This document shows positions 1-6,696 of a DNA stretch of 9,762 bases, one piece after another. A model generated the notes under the pieces. It had not been told where the DNA came from and searched no databases. It worked only from the letters and a program-made list of their open reading frames with translations. The DNA comes from Chlamydia trachomatis. GTDB lineage: Bacteria > Chlamydiota > Chlamydiia > Chlamydiales > 2-12-FULL-49-11. A program made the translations under genes and the position numbers. Positions within the stretch are counted from its first letter, which is position 1; every line of letters begins with the position of its first letter. Location: positions 1-9,762 of the forward strand of contig CAMBTZ010000049.1 of assembly GCA_945870925.1 (NCBI GenBank), in the 5' to 3' direction.

Positions 1-37
1 TGTGATTATTGTTGATTTTATTGGGGAGGTTGAATAG
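1..37 (+). CDS. Possible 3' end of an upstream gene (partial)
   Basis: Reading from base 2, eleven sense codons give VIIVDFIGEVE and end at TAG (35-37). The mix of hydrophobic and acidic residues would suit the end of a protein. The stretch is too short to identify and could be chance: a run of about 11 codons without a stop is unremarkable in any frame. If real, this gene ends 32 bp before the start of the next one on the same strand, so the two could be cotranscribed. Confidence 0.22.
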   Translation, partial: VIIVDFIGEVE

Positions 38-69
38 TCTTAACCCTCAAATTTTAGGGGGATTATATT

Positions 70-621
70 ATGGCTGTAGCGATAAGACAAGGTTCGGATG
101 TTGTGATTCCGGTTTTAATTATGGATGATAGGGCTTATTTATTATTAAATCAGATTATTCCGCTTGATGAGAGGGTTGAGATGTCGATTGACTTTAAGAG
201 AATTGTCGATGGGTTTAACGGAGATGATTTGAGCATTGTGGGGAAAAAGTGTAGAGCTGTTTTTCATAAGATTTCTGATATTAAAGGTGCTTCAGCCCAT
301 GCTTGTCTTATATATCCCGAGGCTAAGATTAAAGTAAGATCGCTTTGCGAAAGGTTTGCGATAATTGAGATTGGAGCAGAAATAAATTGTTCTTTTAGTC
401 TGGAAAGTGCTAGTCGTCAGGCAGTAGAGATTATTAAAAGTTTTGGGACGAGCTTTCAAAATAGTGTTAGGAAAAAGATGATACTTACAAATGCTTTGCG
501 TGACATTCATTTACTTACTAAGAAAAAGCCGGATATATCTGTTGGGTATATTGGAGAGGGTATTGCGTGCATTAGTTTTGTTGCGTTCTATGCAATTGCT
601 TACTTATATCTTTTTAAGTGA
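70..621 (+). CDS. Unrecognised protein with C-terminal membrane anchor
   Basis: I do not recognise this 183-residue protein. The ATG at 70 has a strong ribosome binding site, AGGGGG (56-61), 8 nt upstream, so the start is well supported. Residues 1-110 look beta-rich, with alternating hydrophobic and charged residues. Residues 112-150 look helical and basic. A lysine cluster at 151-153 precedes a single hydrophobic segment at about 164-182, and only one residue (K183) follows it. There is no N-terminal signal peptide. This is the layout of a tail-anchored protein whose soluble domain would stay in the cytoplasm; in a chlamydia a secreted effector is another possibility. I considered a PilZ-like beta-barrel but saw no PilZ signature motifs. 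It is the only complete plus-strand gene here, and its stop codon lies inside the end of epmA on the other strand. Function unknown. Confidence 0.82.
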   Translation: MAVAIRQGSDVVIPVLIMDDRAYLLLNQIIPLDERVEMSIDFKRIVDGFNGDDLSIVGKKCRAVFHKISDIKGASAHACLIYPEAKIKVRSLCERFAIIEIGAEINCSFSLESASRQAVEIIKSFGTSFQNSVRKKMILTNALRDIHLLTKKKPDISVGYIGEGIACISFVAFYAIAYLYLFK

Positions 622-1495
622 GATTGTCCGGAAATGGGAGGACTTCTGCAAGGGTCTCTTTTTTTAGAGCTAGCATAAGAAGTCTATCAAAACCGACTGC
701 TATGCCGTAGGTGTTTGGAGGGAGTCCCTTTTCAAGAGCAGCAAGAAAATAGGGGTCGATAGGAAGTTCGGGTTTTTCTTGGAGTGCTCTTTTTCTGTTG
801 GCTTCTATGAAGCGATTTTTTTGTTCAACTGGGTCTGTAAGTTCGCAAAATCCATTACCAAGTTCAATTCCTTTGTAGTAGAATTCGTAGCGTTTGGCGA
901 TCTCTTTGCCATTAATGATGGCAGTTGTTGCAAGTGCTGCATCTTCAGCCGGGAAATTTGTAATGATTGTTATCTTATCGATTCCGAGCTTTGGCTCAAC
1001 GGACGTAGCCCAAATATAGTGTCTTTTCTCATCTTCACGCCAAGTGGAGGTGTTCATATTAGAGGGTTTTGCATAAAGATAATAGGCCTCTTCGTAAGTC
1101 AGGGATTCAAGGGGAAGGGTTCCAAGGAATAGCGCGAAAAAATCGGTAATCTCTTTTAGAAAAAGAGTCTCTTCAGTATTGGTTTTATACCATTCACACA
1201 TAGTGAATTCGGGGTTATGTCTTGATCCACATTCTTCTTGGCGAAAAACGTGGCCGAGAAAATAGATGTCGCCAGCCCCTTCTGCTAATAGTCTTTTCAT
1301 TGCATATTCAGGCGATGTGTGGAGAAATCGATTGTCCTTTGTTTCGAAGGGATCAATATAAGTATCGATTGGAGCAAAGCGTGACATTGCTGGTGGGTCC
1401 ACTTCCGTAGAACCCCTTGCATCAAAAAAAGCGCGGACTTTTTTAAAAAAGCTCGCTCTAGACTCTACTAACGTATTCGCTCGTACGAGTGTCAA
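614..1495 (-). CDS. epmA: EF-P--(R)-beta-lysine ligase EpmA (GenX/PoxA/YjeA), TTG start
   Basis: EpmA is a paralogue of the class II lysyl-tRNA synthetase catalytic core. It activates (R)-beta-lysine with ATP and transfers it to the conserved lysine of EF-P instead of to tRNA. The 293 residues hold only the catalytic domain; the N-terminal anticodon-binding domain of LysRS is missing, as in EpmA (E. coli 325 aa). Visible motifs: TSPEYAMKRLL (60-70), class II motif 2 with FRQEECGSRHNPEFTMCEWY (84-103), YYKGIELGNGFCELTDP after the middle, and motif 3 GIAVGFDRLLML (264-275). Alanine 266 aligns with E. coli Ala298, where LysRS has glycine; this residue is linked to beta-lysine preference. The first codon is TTG (1493-1495). 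The first in-frame ATG (residue 37) would cut off the conserved RAFFDARGSTEV region, so it cannot be the start. The 5' end overlaps efp by 38 bp, which suggests translational coupling. EpmB is not in the window. Confidence 0.93.
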   Translation of the reverse strand: MTLVRANTLVESRASFFKKVRAFFDARGSTEVDPPAMSRFAPIDTYIDPFETKDNRFLHTSPEYAMKRLLAEGAGDIYFLGHVFRQEECGSRHNPEFTMCEWYKTNTEETLFLKEITDFFALFLGTLPLESLTYEEAYYLYAKPSNMNTSTWREDEKRHYIWATSVEPKLGIDKITIITNFPAEDAALATTAIINGKEIAKRYEFYYKGIELGNGFCELTDPVEQKNRFIEANRKRALQEKPELPIDPYFLAALEKGLPPNTYGIAVGFDRLLMLALKKETLAEVLPFPDNLT

Positions 1496-2021
1496 TTTTA
1501 ATTTTTTCTCCCTCTGCGATGAAAATAGGCACTTGTATTTCTGCCCCTGTCTCTGTTTTTGCTGGTTTTAATACTCTGCCTGAAGTGTCGCCTCTTGATC
1601 CTGGAGCTGTCTCAACTATGAGCATTTCCATGAATGTTGGTGGGGTGAAATCTACCGCTTCGCCCTTGTAAAAGACAATAGCGTAAAGAAGTTCTTCCAT
1701 TAACCAAACGTTTTGCTCCCCAATTAAGCTCATTGGTATCATGATTTGATCAAAGGTGTCGTCGTTCATGAAAGTGGCACCATCGGCATCCCTGAAAAGA
1801 AGTCTCATTCTCATCTCTTCTACATCAGCTAGAGAGATTTTTTCATTGGATTTGAAGGTTTTCTCCATCTGAGAGCCGGTCTTCAAATTTTTTAGTCTAG
1901 TTCTAGTAAATGCTTGTCCTTTTCCTGGTTTTACAAGATCTACAGACACAACATTATAGGGGTTATTGTCTATTTCAACTTTCATTCCTTTGCGGACTTG
2001 GCCTGATTCGATTTCTGACAT
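1458..2021 (-). CDS. efp: Translation elongation factor P
   Basis: EF-P binds between the P and E sites of the ribosome and speeds peptide bond formation at consecutive prolines. The 187 residues match the family length (E. coli 188 aa). The KOW-like domain I (about 1-63) carries the loop VKPGKGQAF with lysine at position 34, the same number as the modified E. coli Lys34. EKTFKSNEKI leads into domain II (about 65-125). The OB-fold domain III (about 130-187) contains the EF-P signature region (TGAEIQVPIFIAEGEKI) and ends in EYVSRV, like E. coli. The ATG at 2019-2021 has AAGG (2030-2033) 8 nt upstream. A beta-lysylated type is supported by Lys34 and the adjoining epmA. Chlamydiae usually carry two EF-P genes; this would be one copy. 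It is 27 bp downstream of the coiled-coil gene and probably shares its transcript. Confidence 0.98.
   Translation of the reverse strand: MSEIESGQVRKGMKVEIDNNPYNVVSVDLVKPGKGQAFTRTRLKNLKTGSQMEKTFKSNEKISLADVEEMRMRLLFRDADGATFMNDDTFDQIMIPMSLIGEQNVWLMEELLYAIVFYKGEAVDFTPPTFMEMLIVETAPGSRGDTSGRVLKPAKTETGAEIQVPIFIAEGEKIKIDTRTSEYVSRV
1493..1513 (-). promoter_or_regulatory. Ribosome binding site and TTG start of epmA, inside efp
   Basis: AGGGAG (minus strand, 1508-1513) lies 12 nt upstream of the TTG codon at 1493-1495, entirely within the efp coding region. The spacing is longer than the usual 5-9 nt, and the spacer is all A and T. No ATG or GTG is available in frame nearby. Weak spacing plus a TTG start suggests low-level translation fed by ribosomes finishing efp. 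The site is read from sequence; the low output is inferred. Confidence 0.5.
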
Positions 2022-2048
2022 AAAAAATACCTTGTTGTTTTGAAGATA

Positions 2049-2828
2049 TTATTGTGTAATCTGGCCATTTTGCGCAAGCAGAGAAGAAGCAGATAGCTGT
2101 TTGAGTGCTTCAACTACTGAGGCAAGGTTCGGAAATTCTGCTGCGCGCTCTTCTAAAATAGTCGATATCCTTTCTAGTTTTAAAACTTCTAATGAAATTT
2201 GATTGCGTATTTTTTGGAGGTGAAGCGTCTCTACTTCAATATTTGTATGAAGGCCTGCGGCGGTAGTGTTAGCAAGATTGATTTTGGATTGAGCTTTTTC
2301 AAGATCTAGTGTCAGAGAGCTGAGGGTTGCAAGGAGCATTTGAAGATGGGCATTGGCTCTTGCCAAATCTTCGTGGGTGCATTTAAAGCTTTCAAATTGT
2401 CGACTTGTTTCGCCGAGTTCAAAAGATCTTCTTTCTAAAGACTCTTTTAAATTTGAAACTGATGATTCTAATACACCATTATGTTCAAAAAATGTTGTTA
2501 ACTGGGTGTCTAGGTTCGTATTGATATTTTTAAGATCAGAGAGTTGTTTTTTCATCTCTTGAAGTTCTGCATAGCGGCTTACATAGTAGCTTCCAAAGCC
2601 AATAACACATGCTGAGACAGTAAGAAATATTCCTAATAGTAAAGCTCCTTGGAATAGGGCTGCTACAACGCCTACTACTGCTGTGACAAGGCCTGTTAAC
2701 ATGACAGAGTCGCGCCAGTAGAGATTAAATCTTTGAGTAATTGAAGTCCTATCAGAGCTGCCTTGAAGTGCTGGCAAGAAGCCGCAATAATTTAATTTGA
2801 AACAATTTGTAGCGCTAAACATATACAT
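2049..2828 (-). CDS. Putative inclusion-membrane (Inc-like) protein with bilobed hydrophobic domain and coiled coil
   Basis: No family is recognised from sequence identity; the call rests on architecture. In the 259 residues, a short polar N-terminus (1-40) with no cleavable signal precedes two adjacent hydrophobic segments (about 42-64 and 62-83) separated by almost nothing, making a hairpin of about 40 residues. This bilobed feature defines Inc proteins, type III-secreted chlamydial proteins inserted into the inclusion membrane. Residues 88-240 are helical, with an unbroken 3-4 heptad register from L89 to L138 (89, 92, 96, 99, 103, 106, 110, 113, 117, 120, 124, 127, 131, 134, 138), with asparagines in the core at 103 and 117. 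A helical hairpin followed by a coiled coil resembles IncA, but I cannot show homology. M1 and M3 both start with ATG; GGGAT at 2827-2831 fits M3 (2820-2822) better, giving 257 residues. Inc identity is inference; an inner-membrane coiled-coil protein is the alternative. Confidence 0.85.
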   Translation of the reverse strand: MYMFSATNCFKLNYCGFLPALQGSSDRTSITQRFNLYWRDSVMLTGLVTAVVGVVAALFQGALLLGIFLTVSACVIGFGSYYVSRYAELQEMKKQLSDLKNINTNLDTQLTTFFEHNGVLESSVSNLKESLERRSFELGETSRQFESFKCTHEDLARANAHLQMLLATLSSLTLDLEKAQSKINLANTTAAGLHTNIEVETLHLQKIRNQISLEVLKLERISTILEERAAEFPNLASVVEALKQLSASSLLAQNGQITQ

Positions 2829-2853
2829 CCCACATTTTTAGCAAGATGTATAT
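2821..2853. repeat. 9-bp perfect inverted repeat across the -10 box and start codons
   Basis: ATATACATC (2821-2829) and GATGTATAT (2845-2853) are exact reverse complements separated by 15 bp. One arm covers the -10 hexamer of the Inc-like gene; the other covers its two possible start codons. It may be a binding site for a dimeric regulator. If transcription begins further upstream, the same bases could fold into an RNA hairpin hiding the start. An AT-rich chance repeat is also possible. Confidence 0.45.
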
Positions 2854-2875
2854 CAGTTTAAATTTAAGATTTCAA
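2847..2875 (-). promoter_or_regulatory. Sigma70-type promoter for the Inc-like gene
   Basis: On the minus strand TTGAAA (2870-2875) is followed after exactly 17 bp by TATACA (2847-2852), a good match to the sigma66/sigma70 consensus (TTGACA, TATAAT). It lies in the 52-bp gap downstream of the 213-residue gene. Transcription would start near 2840, giving a very short leader of about 12-18 nt before the start codon. It could also drive efp and epmA, which follow with no obvious terminator between. Read from sequence; activity untested. Confidence 0.5.
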
Positions 2876-2880
2876 TAAGA

Positions 2881-3522
2881 TTATTTTCTATTTTTTTTCC
2901 GGTTTTTAAATGTGGATTCTACGAGAATTGCTTGGGTTAACAGAAGTTGTGCATGGGAAAGTGTAGTTTCGGAATTATAAATAAGATGAATTGCAAAAAG
3001 CTCCTCGATTGTCTTTTTTTCTTTCTCTTCAAATGATTCTAAGGATATTAATACCATTTCACTAAGAATCTCTTTTATAGTTGCTTTTTCATCTATGAGT
3101 GAGGTTGCTTTTCCTTGAAGATCGAGGATGTTTCGTTGTAAATAGATTTGCAGATTTTGTGTAAGTTCTACAATTTCGGATCTTCTAATATTTGGTGTCT
3201 CGTCTTCTGTAAAATGAAATGGGTCAATTTCGTGTAGAAGCGGTTTGATTGACTGTATAATTTTATTGCCTCGCTTTTCAAGGTCTTCTGGCAACAGGAG
3301 AAACTCTTCAATATCTGAATGGAGTTTTTTTAAATAACCGTTCATTTTCTCAGTAAATGGAGGTGCTGTGATGGTTTTTAATTCTGGGAGAAGTTTTGTT
3401 AAAAAGTCTAGCTTACTATTTAAATCCTTAGAGCGACCACGCTCACAAATTGATAAAATGGAGCTGATGGTCACTTTCAGGGAGTGAATAGTTTTATATC
3501 TGTAATCTATTATATATTTCAT
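2881..3522 (-). CDS. Unrecognised helical, lysine-rich protein
   Basis: I do not recognise this 213-residue protein. It is rich in Leu, Lys, Glu and Ile with few Gly, so it is probably almost all alpha-helical. The early stretch around residues 15-25 is only mildly hydrophobic. There is no signal peptide and no convincing transmembrane segment. Prolines cluster near 46-55 (PELKTITAPPF) and 96-110, dividing it into perhaps three helical parts, and it ends in the basic tail FKNRKKNRK (205-213). The ATG at 3520-3522 has no Shine-Dalgarno sequence; its leader is nearly pure A and T. It sits alone between mfd and the Inc-like gene, on the same strand as both. A cytoplasmic chaperone-like or secreted protein is possible, but nothing seen proves either. 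Confidence 0.78.
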   Translation of the reverse strand: MKYIIDYRYKTIHSLKVTISSILSICERGRSKDLNSKLDFLTKLLPELKTITAPPFTEKMNGYLKKLHSDIEEFLLLPEDLEKRGNKIIQSIKPLLHEIDPFHFTEDETPNIRRSEIVELTQNLQIYLQRNILDLQGKATSLIDEKATIKEILSEMVLISLESFEEKEKKTIEELFAIHLIYNSETTLSHAQLLLTQAILVESTFKNRKKNRK

Positions 3523-3585
3523 AATTATTATTTTTTTTAATTTATTTATATTAACAATACATGATCTGAAATAATAATATGATGA
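3523..3585 (-). promoter_or_regulatory. Extremely AT-rich gap before the 213-residue gene
   Basis: Only 7 of 63 bases are G or C (about 11%), and the 30 bases nearest the start codon contain none. On the minus strand TATAAA near 3545-3550 could be a -10 box, but no clear -35 is found 16-18 bp upstream. The gap has no Shine-Dalgarno sequence. It could combine a promoter with an A-rich, ribosome-protein-S1-type translation enhancer. No GC-rich terminator hairpin for mfd is present. Confidence 0.35.
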
Positions 3586-6500
3586 TTATTTTAGTAGTTT
3601 TGTGACAAAAGCTTCGAGAGCTTCAGGTGATGATTGAGGGGGAAGGAGAAAAGATTTCGGTGGATTAGAGACGTGTTCTGTTGCAAGAGTGTGTGTTAGG
3701 AATTTAAGGGTTGTATAGTTAAGTTTATTTGCAAATACTCGGATTCGAGTCATGTGGTAGAGCCAGTTAACTGAATTTGGAGGTTTTCCGAATCGGTCTT
3801 TGAGTTCTGCGAAGATGTTATCGATTTCTTCGTAGGTGGTTGCTTCACCAAGTCGGTGGTAGATTTCAAGGCGAAGTGAGGAGTCAGGTATATACGTAGA
3901 AGATAATTTTGCATCGTAGTTAAATTCTAATCGGGTCTCTAAAAATGTAGTAGGAGCTTCGTGCTTAAGTGCTTCAATTGTTCTTTTGAGAAGTTTGCAG
4001 TAGAGGTGAAATCCGATGCTTGAAACGTGGCCTGATTGTTGTACGCCAAGAATATCGCCTGCTCCGCGAAGCTCTAAATCGCGCATTGCTAGTTTCATCC
4101 CCCCTCCAAATCCTGATGTTTCCACTAGGGCATTGAGTCGTTTTTGTGAAATTTCAGGGAGCTGCCTGTTTTTTGGGATCATAAAATAGGCATAAGCTGT
4201 TTTATTCCAGCGACCAACTCTTCCGCGAAGCTGGTAGAGATCAGATATGCCAAAGGTGTCGGCCCTGTCAATAAAAATGGTGTTGGCATTTGGAATATCA
4301 ATGCCGCTTTCGATAATTGTTGTTGCGACAAGAACGTTTAGTTCGCCATGTTTAAATGCATGAAAGACGTCATCAATTTGATCGCTTTCTAATTGACCGT
4401 GAACAACTCCGACTTTAGCAGCAGGGACAAGTTTTTCTAATTCTTCGGCTACTTTATAAATTGTTTCAACTCGATTATGGACAAAATAGACTTGGCCATC
4501 TCTTGAAAGTTCTCGAAGGATTGCGTTTTTAATTAGGCTCTCTTCTCGATCAACTAGTAGGCTTTTAATGGGAAGTCTGTCGCCAGGTGGGGAATTTATA
4601 ACCGATAATTTTCTAGCGCCTACAAGAGATAGGTAAAGTGTTCTGGGTATTGGCGTTGCGCTCATACTTAGCGAATCGACGCCTACTTGAAAGGCTTTAA
4701 GTTTTTCTTTGGCTCTTACTCCGAAGCGTTGTTCTTCATCAATGACAACTAGGCCTAAGTTTTTAAAGATTACATCTTTGCCAATCATTCGATGCGTGCC
4801 AATTAGAATATCGACTTTACCTTCGGCGACTTTTAAGAGTGTTTCTTTATTCTCTTTGGCTGTTTGAAATCTAGAAATGATAGCAATATTGACAGGGAAA
4901 AGGGCCATCCGTTCTTTGAATGTTTCATAATGTTGAAGGGCTAAAACAGTTGTTGGTACAAGGACAGCAACCTGTTTTTTTCCATCAGCTACAACTTTAA
5001 ATGCAGCTCTCATAGCGACTTCTGTTTTCCCATAGCCCACATCACCACAAAGGAGGCGGTCCATGGATTCAGGAGTCATGAGATCTGTTTTGATTTCTGA
5101 AGTTGCTTTTACTTGGTCTTCTGTTGGAATATAGGCAAACGCCTCATCAAATTCTCCAACTTCAAAGCTATCAGGAGGGCATGAAAAGCCCCCTTTTACG
5201 GCTCTCTCTGCCTGCATCTGAAGAAGGTCTTTTGCATAACCAAGAATTGCCTGTTGCGCTCTCACTTTTGTTTTGGCCCAGTTGGTGGTTCCAAGTTTAT
5301 GCAGCTCAGGTTTTTCTTCGTGAGATCCTATATATCTAGAAATGAGGTGTGATTGTGAGGAGGGGACATAAAGTTTGCTTTGACCGGAATATTCAATAAT
5401 GAAGAATTCGTCATCAATTCCTAGGTGATTTTTCTGTTTATCAAGGCCAAGATATTTTCCGATGCCGTTATGAAAATGAACGACATAATCGCCCGGTTCG
5501 ATATTGTGAAAATCTGAAAGTGGGGTATGATAAGTAGAACGCCAAGCAGTTCTTCGAACTTTTGGTCTATGAGAAAACTCGGTAAAAGGTATTAAAGATC
5601 TCTTTTCGTATCCAAATCCGCTTGAAAGGTAGCCTTGAATAAATTCTGAGAAGGGAGGAAGGGGTGATAAGGATTCTTTAATGGAGCTCTCTTCTTTTTC
5701 ACCTTCAACTAAAAAACTATGTTTTATTTCAGGGTTTAGATGAGCAAGATCAATTGGATAAAAGGGGTGATGATAACGCTTAAAAGGTAATTTTTTCCCA
5801 AACATTTCTAAGTCAAGTGTTTCCGACATATTTTCTAGCGAGTGATCAGAAAAATAGATCCGATTTGTTGGGCTTTCTAAAAATGAGGGTAAATCGAGAA
5901 AAAATTTAGACTGGAAGCCTGCAAGTTCTTTCAAACCTACGTAATGATTTTCTGCAGAGAGTAAGTCTTCAAAGATAACAATACTATTTGGCATATAATC
6001 AAGAAGTGTCTCAAGATTTTGTTCCTTAAAAAGAATTGTGTATTCATCAGCGTGTGAAAAAGTTAGTTCTAGGACCTTGTCTACTGAGCGTTGGCTCATT
6101 GGATCAAATGTTCGAATAGCCTCAATTTCATTTCCAAAAAACTCAATTCGATACGGGGATTTCTCAGAAATTGGAAAAACATCGATGATTCCGCCGCGAA
6201 CTGCAAATTGACCCTTATCATCAACAAGTTTTGTCCTTTCATAGCCAAGTGTTGTGAAAATCTCAACTAAGTTGTCAAAACCGGCTTCCTCCCCAACTTT
6301 TAATGACCAAAAAAGAGATGAAAGGGTTTTTCTAGGAATAACTTTCTGCAAAAAGGATTGTAGAGAGGTTAAAAGAATGTGCGACTTTTTTGTTACGCTT
6401 AATTTGTGAAGAACTTCCATCCGCCTTCCCATGATGTCCCTGCTTGGGGGCAGCTCTTCTCCAGGCAAGGCTTCCCAAGATGGAATCTCATAAACGCCAG

Positions 6501-6696
6501 TTGGATGAAAAAAGGCTAAATCCTGAAATAGTTGATTTTCATGAGCATCGCTTGTAATAACAATGAGATTTCTTCCTGAAAACTGTTGGATTGCATGAAG
6601 TAACAGTGCTTTTGGACTCTCCCATAGCCCTTCAAATAGAAGGGGCTTTCCGTCAAAATTTTTAGCTAATTCAGTAAAATAAGGGGCTTCTAACAT
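3586..6696 (-). CDS. mfd: Transcription-repair coupling factor Mfd
   Basis: Mfd is a DNA translocase that binds RNA polymerase stalled at template-strand damage, pushes it off and recruits UvrA for nucleotide excision repair. The 1036 residues are somewhat shorter than E. coli Mfd (1148). Domain order: UvrB-like module (about 1-330) with WEALPGEELPPSRD (74-87) and the UvrA-contact strand RGGIIDVFP (167-175); a weakly conserved linker (about 330-395); the RNA polymerase-interacting domain starting at PGDYVVHFHNGIGKYLGL (about 401-418); a RecG-like translocase with Walker A GDVGYGKT (551-558), DEEQ box (653-656), SATPIPRTL and RGRVGR (about 822-827), plus the TRG motif region after it; and the C-terminal D7 domain (about 925-1036). 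All key helicase motifs are intact. The ATG at 6694-6696 overlaps the alaS stop by 7 bp, so translation is probably coupled to alaS. No separate promoter was seen. Confidence 0.98.
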   Translation of the reverse strand: MLEAPYFTELAKNFDGKPLLFEGLWESPKALLLHAIQQFSGRNLIVITSDAHENQLFQDLAFFHPTGVYEIPSWEALPGEELPPSRDIMGRRMEVLHKLSVTKKSHILLTSLQSFLQKVIPRKTLSSLFWSLKVGEEAGFDNLVEIFTTLGYERTKLVDDKGQFAVRGGIIDVFPISEKSPYRIEFFGNEIEAIRTFDPMSQRSVDKVLELTFSHADEYTILFKEQNLETLLDYMPNSIVIFEDLLSAENHYVGLKELAGFQSKFFLDLPSFLESPTNRIYFSDHSLENMSETLDLEMFGKKLPFKRYHHPFYPIDLAHLNPEIKHSFLVEGEKEESSIKESLSPLPPFSEFIQGYLSSGFGYEKRSLIPFTEFSHRPKVRRTAWRSTYHTPLSDFHNIEPGDYVVHFHNGIGKYLGLDKQKNHLGIDDEFFIIEYSGQSKLYVPSSQSHLISRYIGSHEEKPELHKLGTTNWAKTKVRAQQAILGYAKDLLQMQAERAVKGGFSCPPDSFEVGEFDEAFAYIPTEDQVKATSEIKTDLMTPESMDRLLCGDVGYGKTEVAMRAAFKVVADGKKQVAVLVPTTVLALQHYETFKERMALFPVNIAIISRFQTAKENKETLLKVAEGKVDILIGTHRMIGKDVIFKNLGLVVIDEEQRFGVRAKEKLKAFQVGVDSLSMSATPIPRTLYLSLVGARKLSVINSPPGDRLPIKSLLVDREESLIKNAILRELSRDGQVYFVHNRVETIYKVAEELEKLVPAAKVGVVHGQLESDQIDDVFHAFKHGELNVLVATTIIESGIDIPNANTIFIDRADTFGISDLYQLRGRVGRWNKTAYAYFMIPKNRQLPEISQKRLNALVETSGFGGGMKLAMRDLELRGAGDILGVQQSGHVSSIGFHLYCKLLKRTIEALKHEAPTTFLETRLEFNYDAKLSSTYIPDSSLRLEIYHRLGEATTYEEIDNIFAELKDRFGKPPNSVNWLYHMTRIRVFANKLNYTTLKFLTHTLATEHVSNPPKSFLLPPQSSPEALEAFVTKLLK

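Noticed and set aside
12..40. Promoter TTGATT / TAGTCT for the 70-621 gene
   Set aside because: The -35 is fair, but TAGTCT is a poor -10, and the region may be the end of an upstream gene.
44..59. Hairpin CCCT / AGGG before the 70-621 gene as a terminator or riboswitch
   Set aside because: The stem is only 4 bp and is not followed by a T run; it overlaps the ribosome binding site but is too weak to claim control.
779..1132. Plus-strand open frame opposite epmA, and similar frames opposite efp, mfd and alaS
   Set aside because: These frames lie antisense to strongly conserved genes, lack ribosome binding sites or recognisable features, and have biased cysteine- or serine-rich compositions typical of shadow frames.
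614..1495. epmA as a broken lysyl-tRNA synthetase gene
   Set aside because: The protein covers just the catalytic core as all EpmA proteins do, the motifs are intact, it carries the EpmA-type alanine in motif 3, and it adjoins efp.
1458..1520. EF-P and EpmA joined into one protein by programmed frameshift
   Set aside because: The shift needed is +1 in the direction of translation, no known +1 site is seen, and EF-P ends exactly where the family normally ends (EYVSRV). A simple overlapping start explains the layout better.
3569..3591. AAATAAT / ATTATTT inverted repeat as terminator of mfd
   Set aside because: All seven pairs are A-T, the repeat overlaps the mfd stop codon, and no stable stem followed by a T run results.
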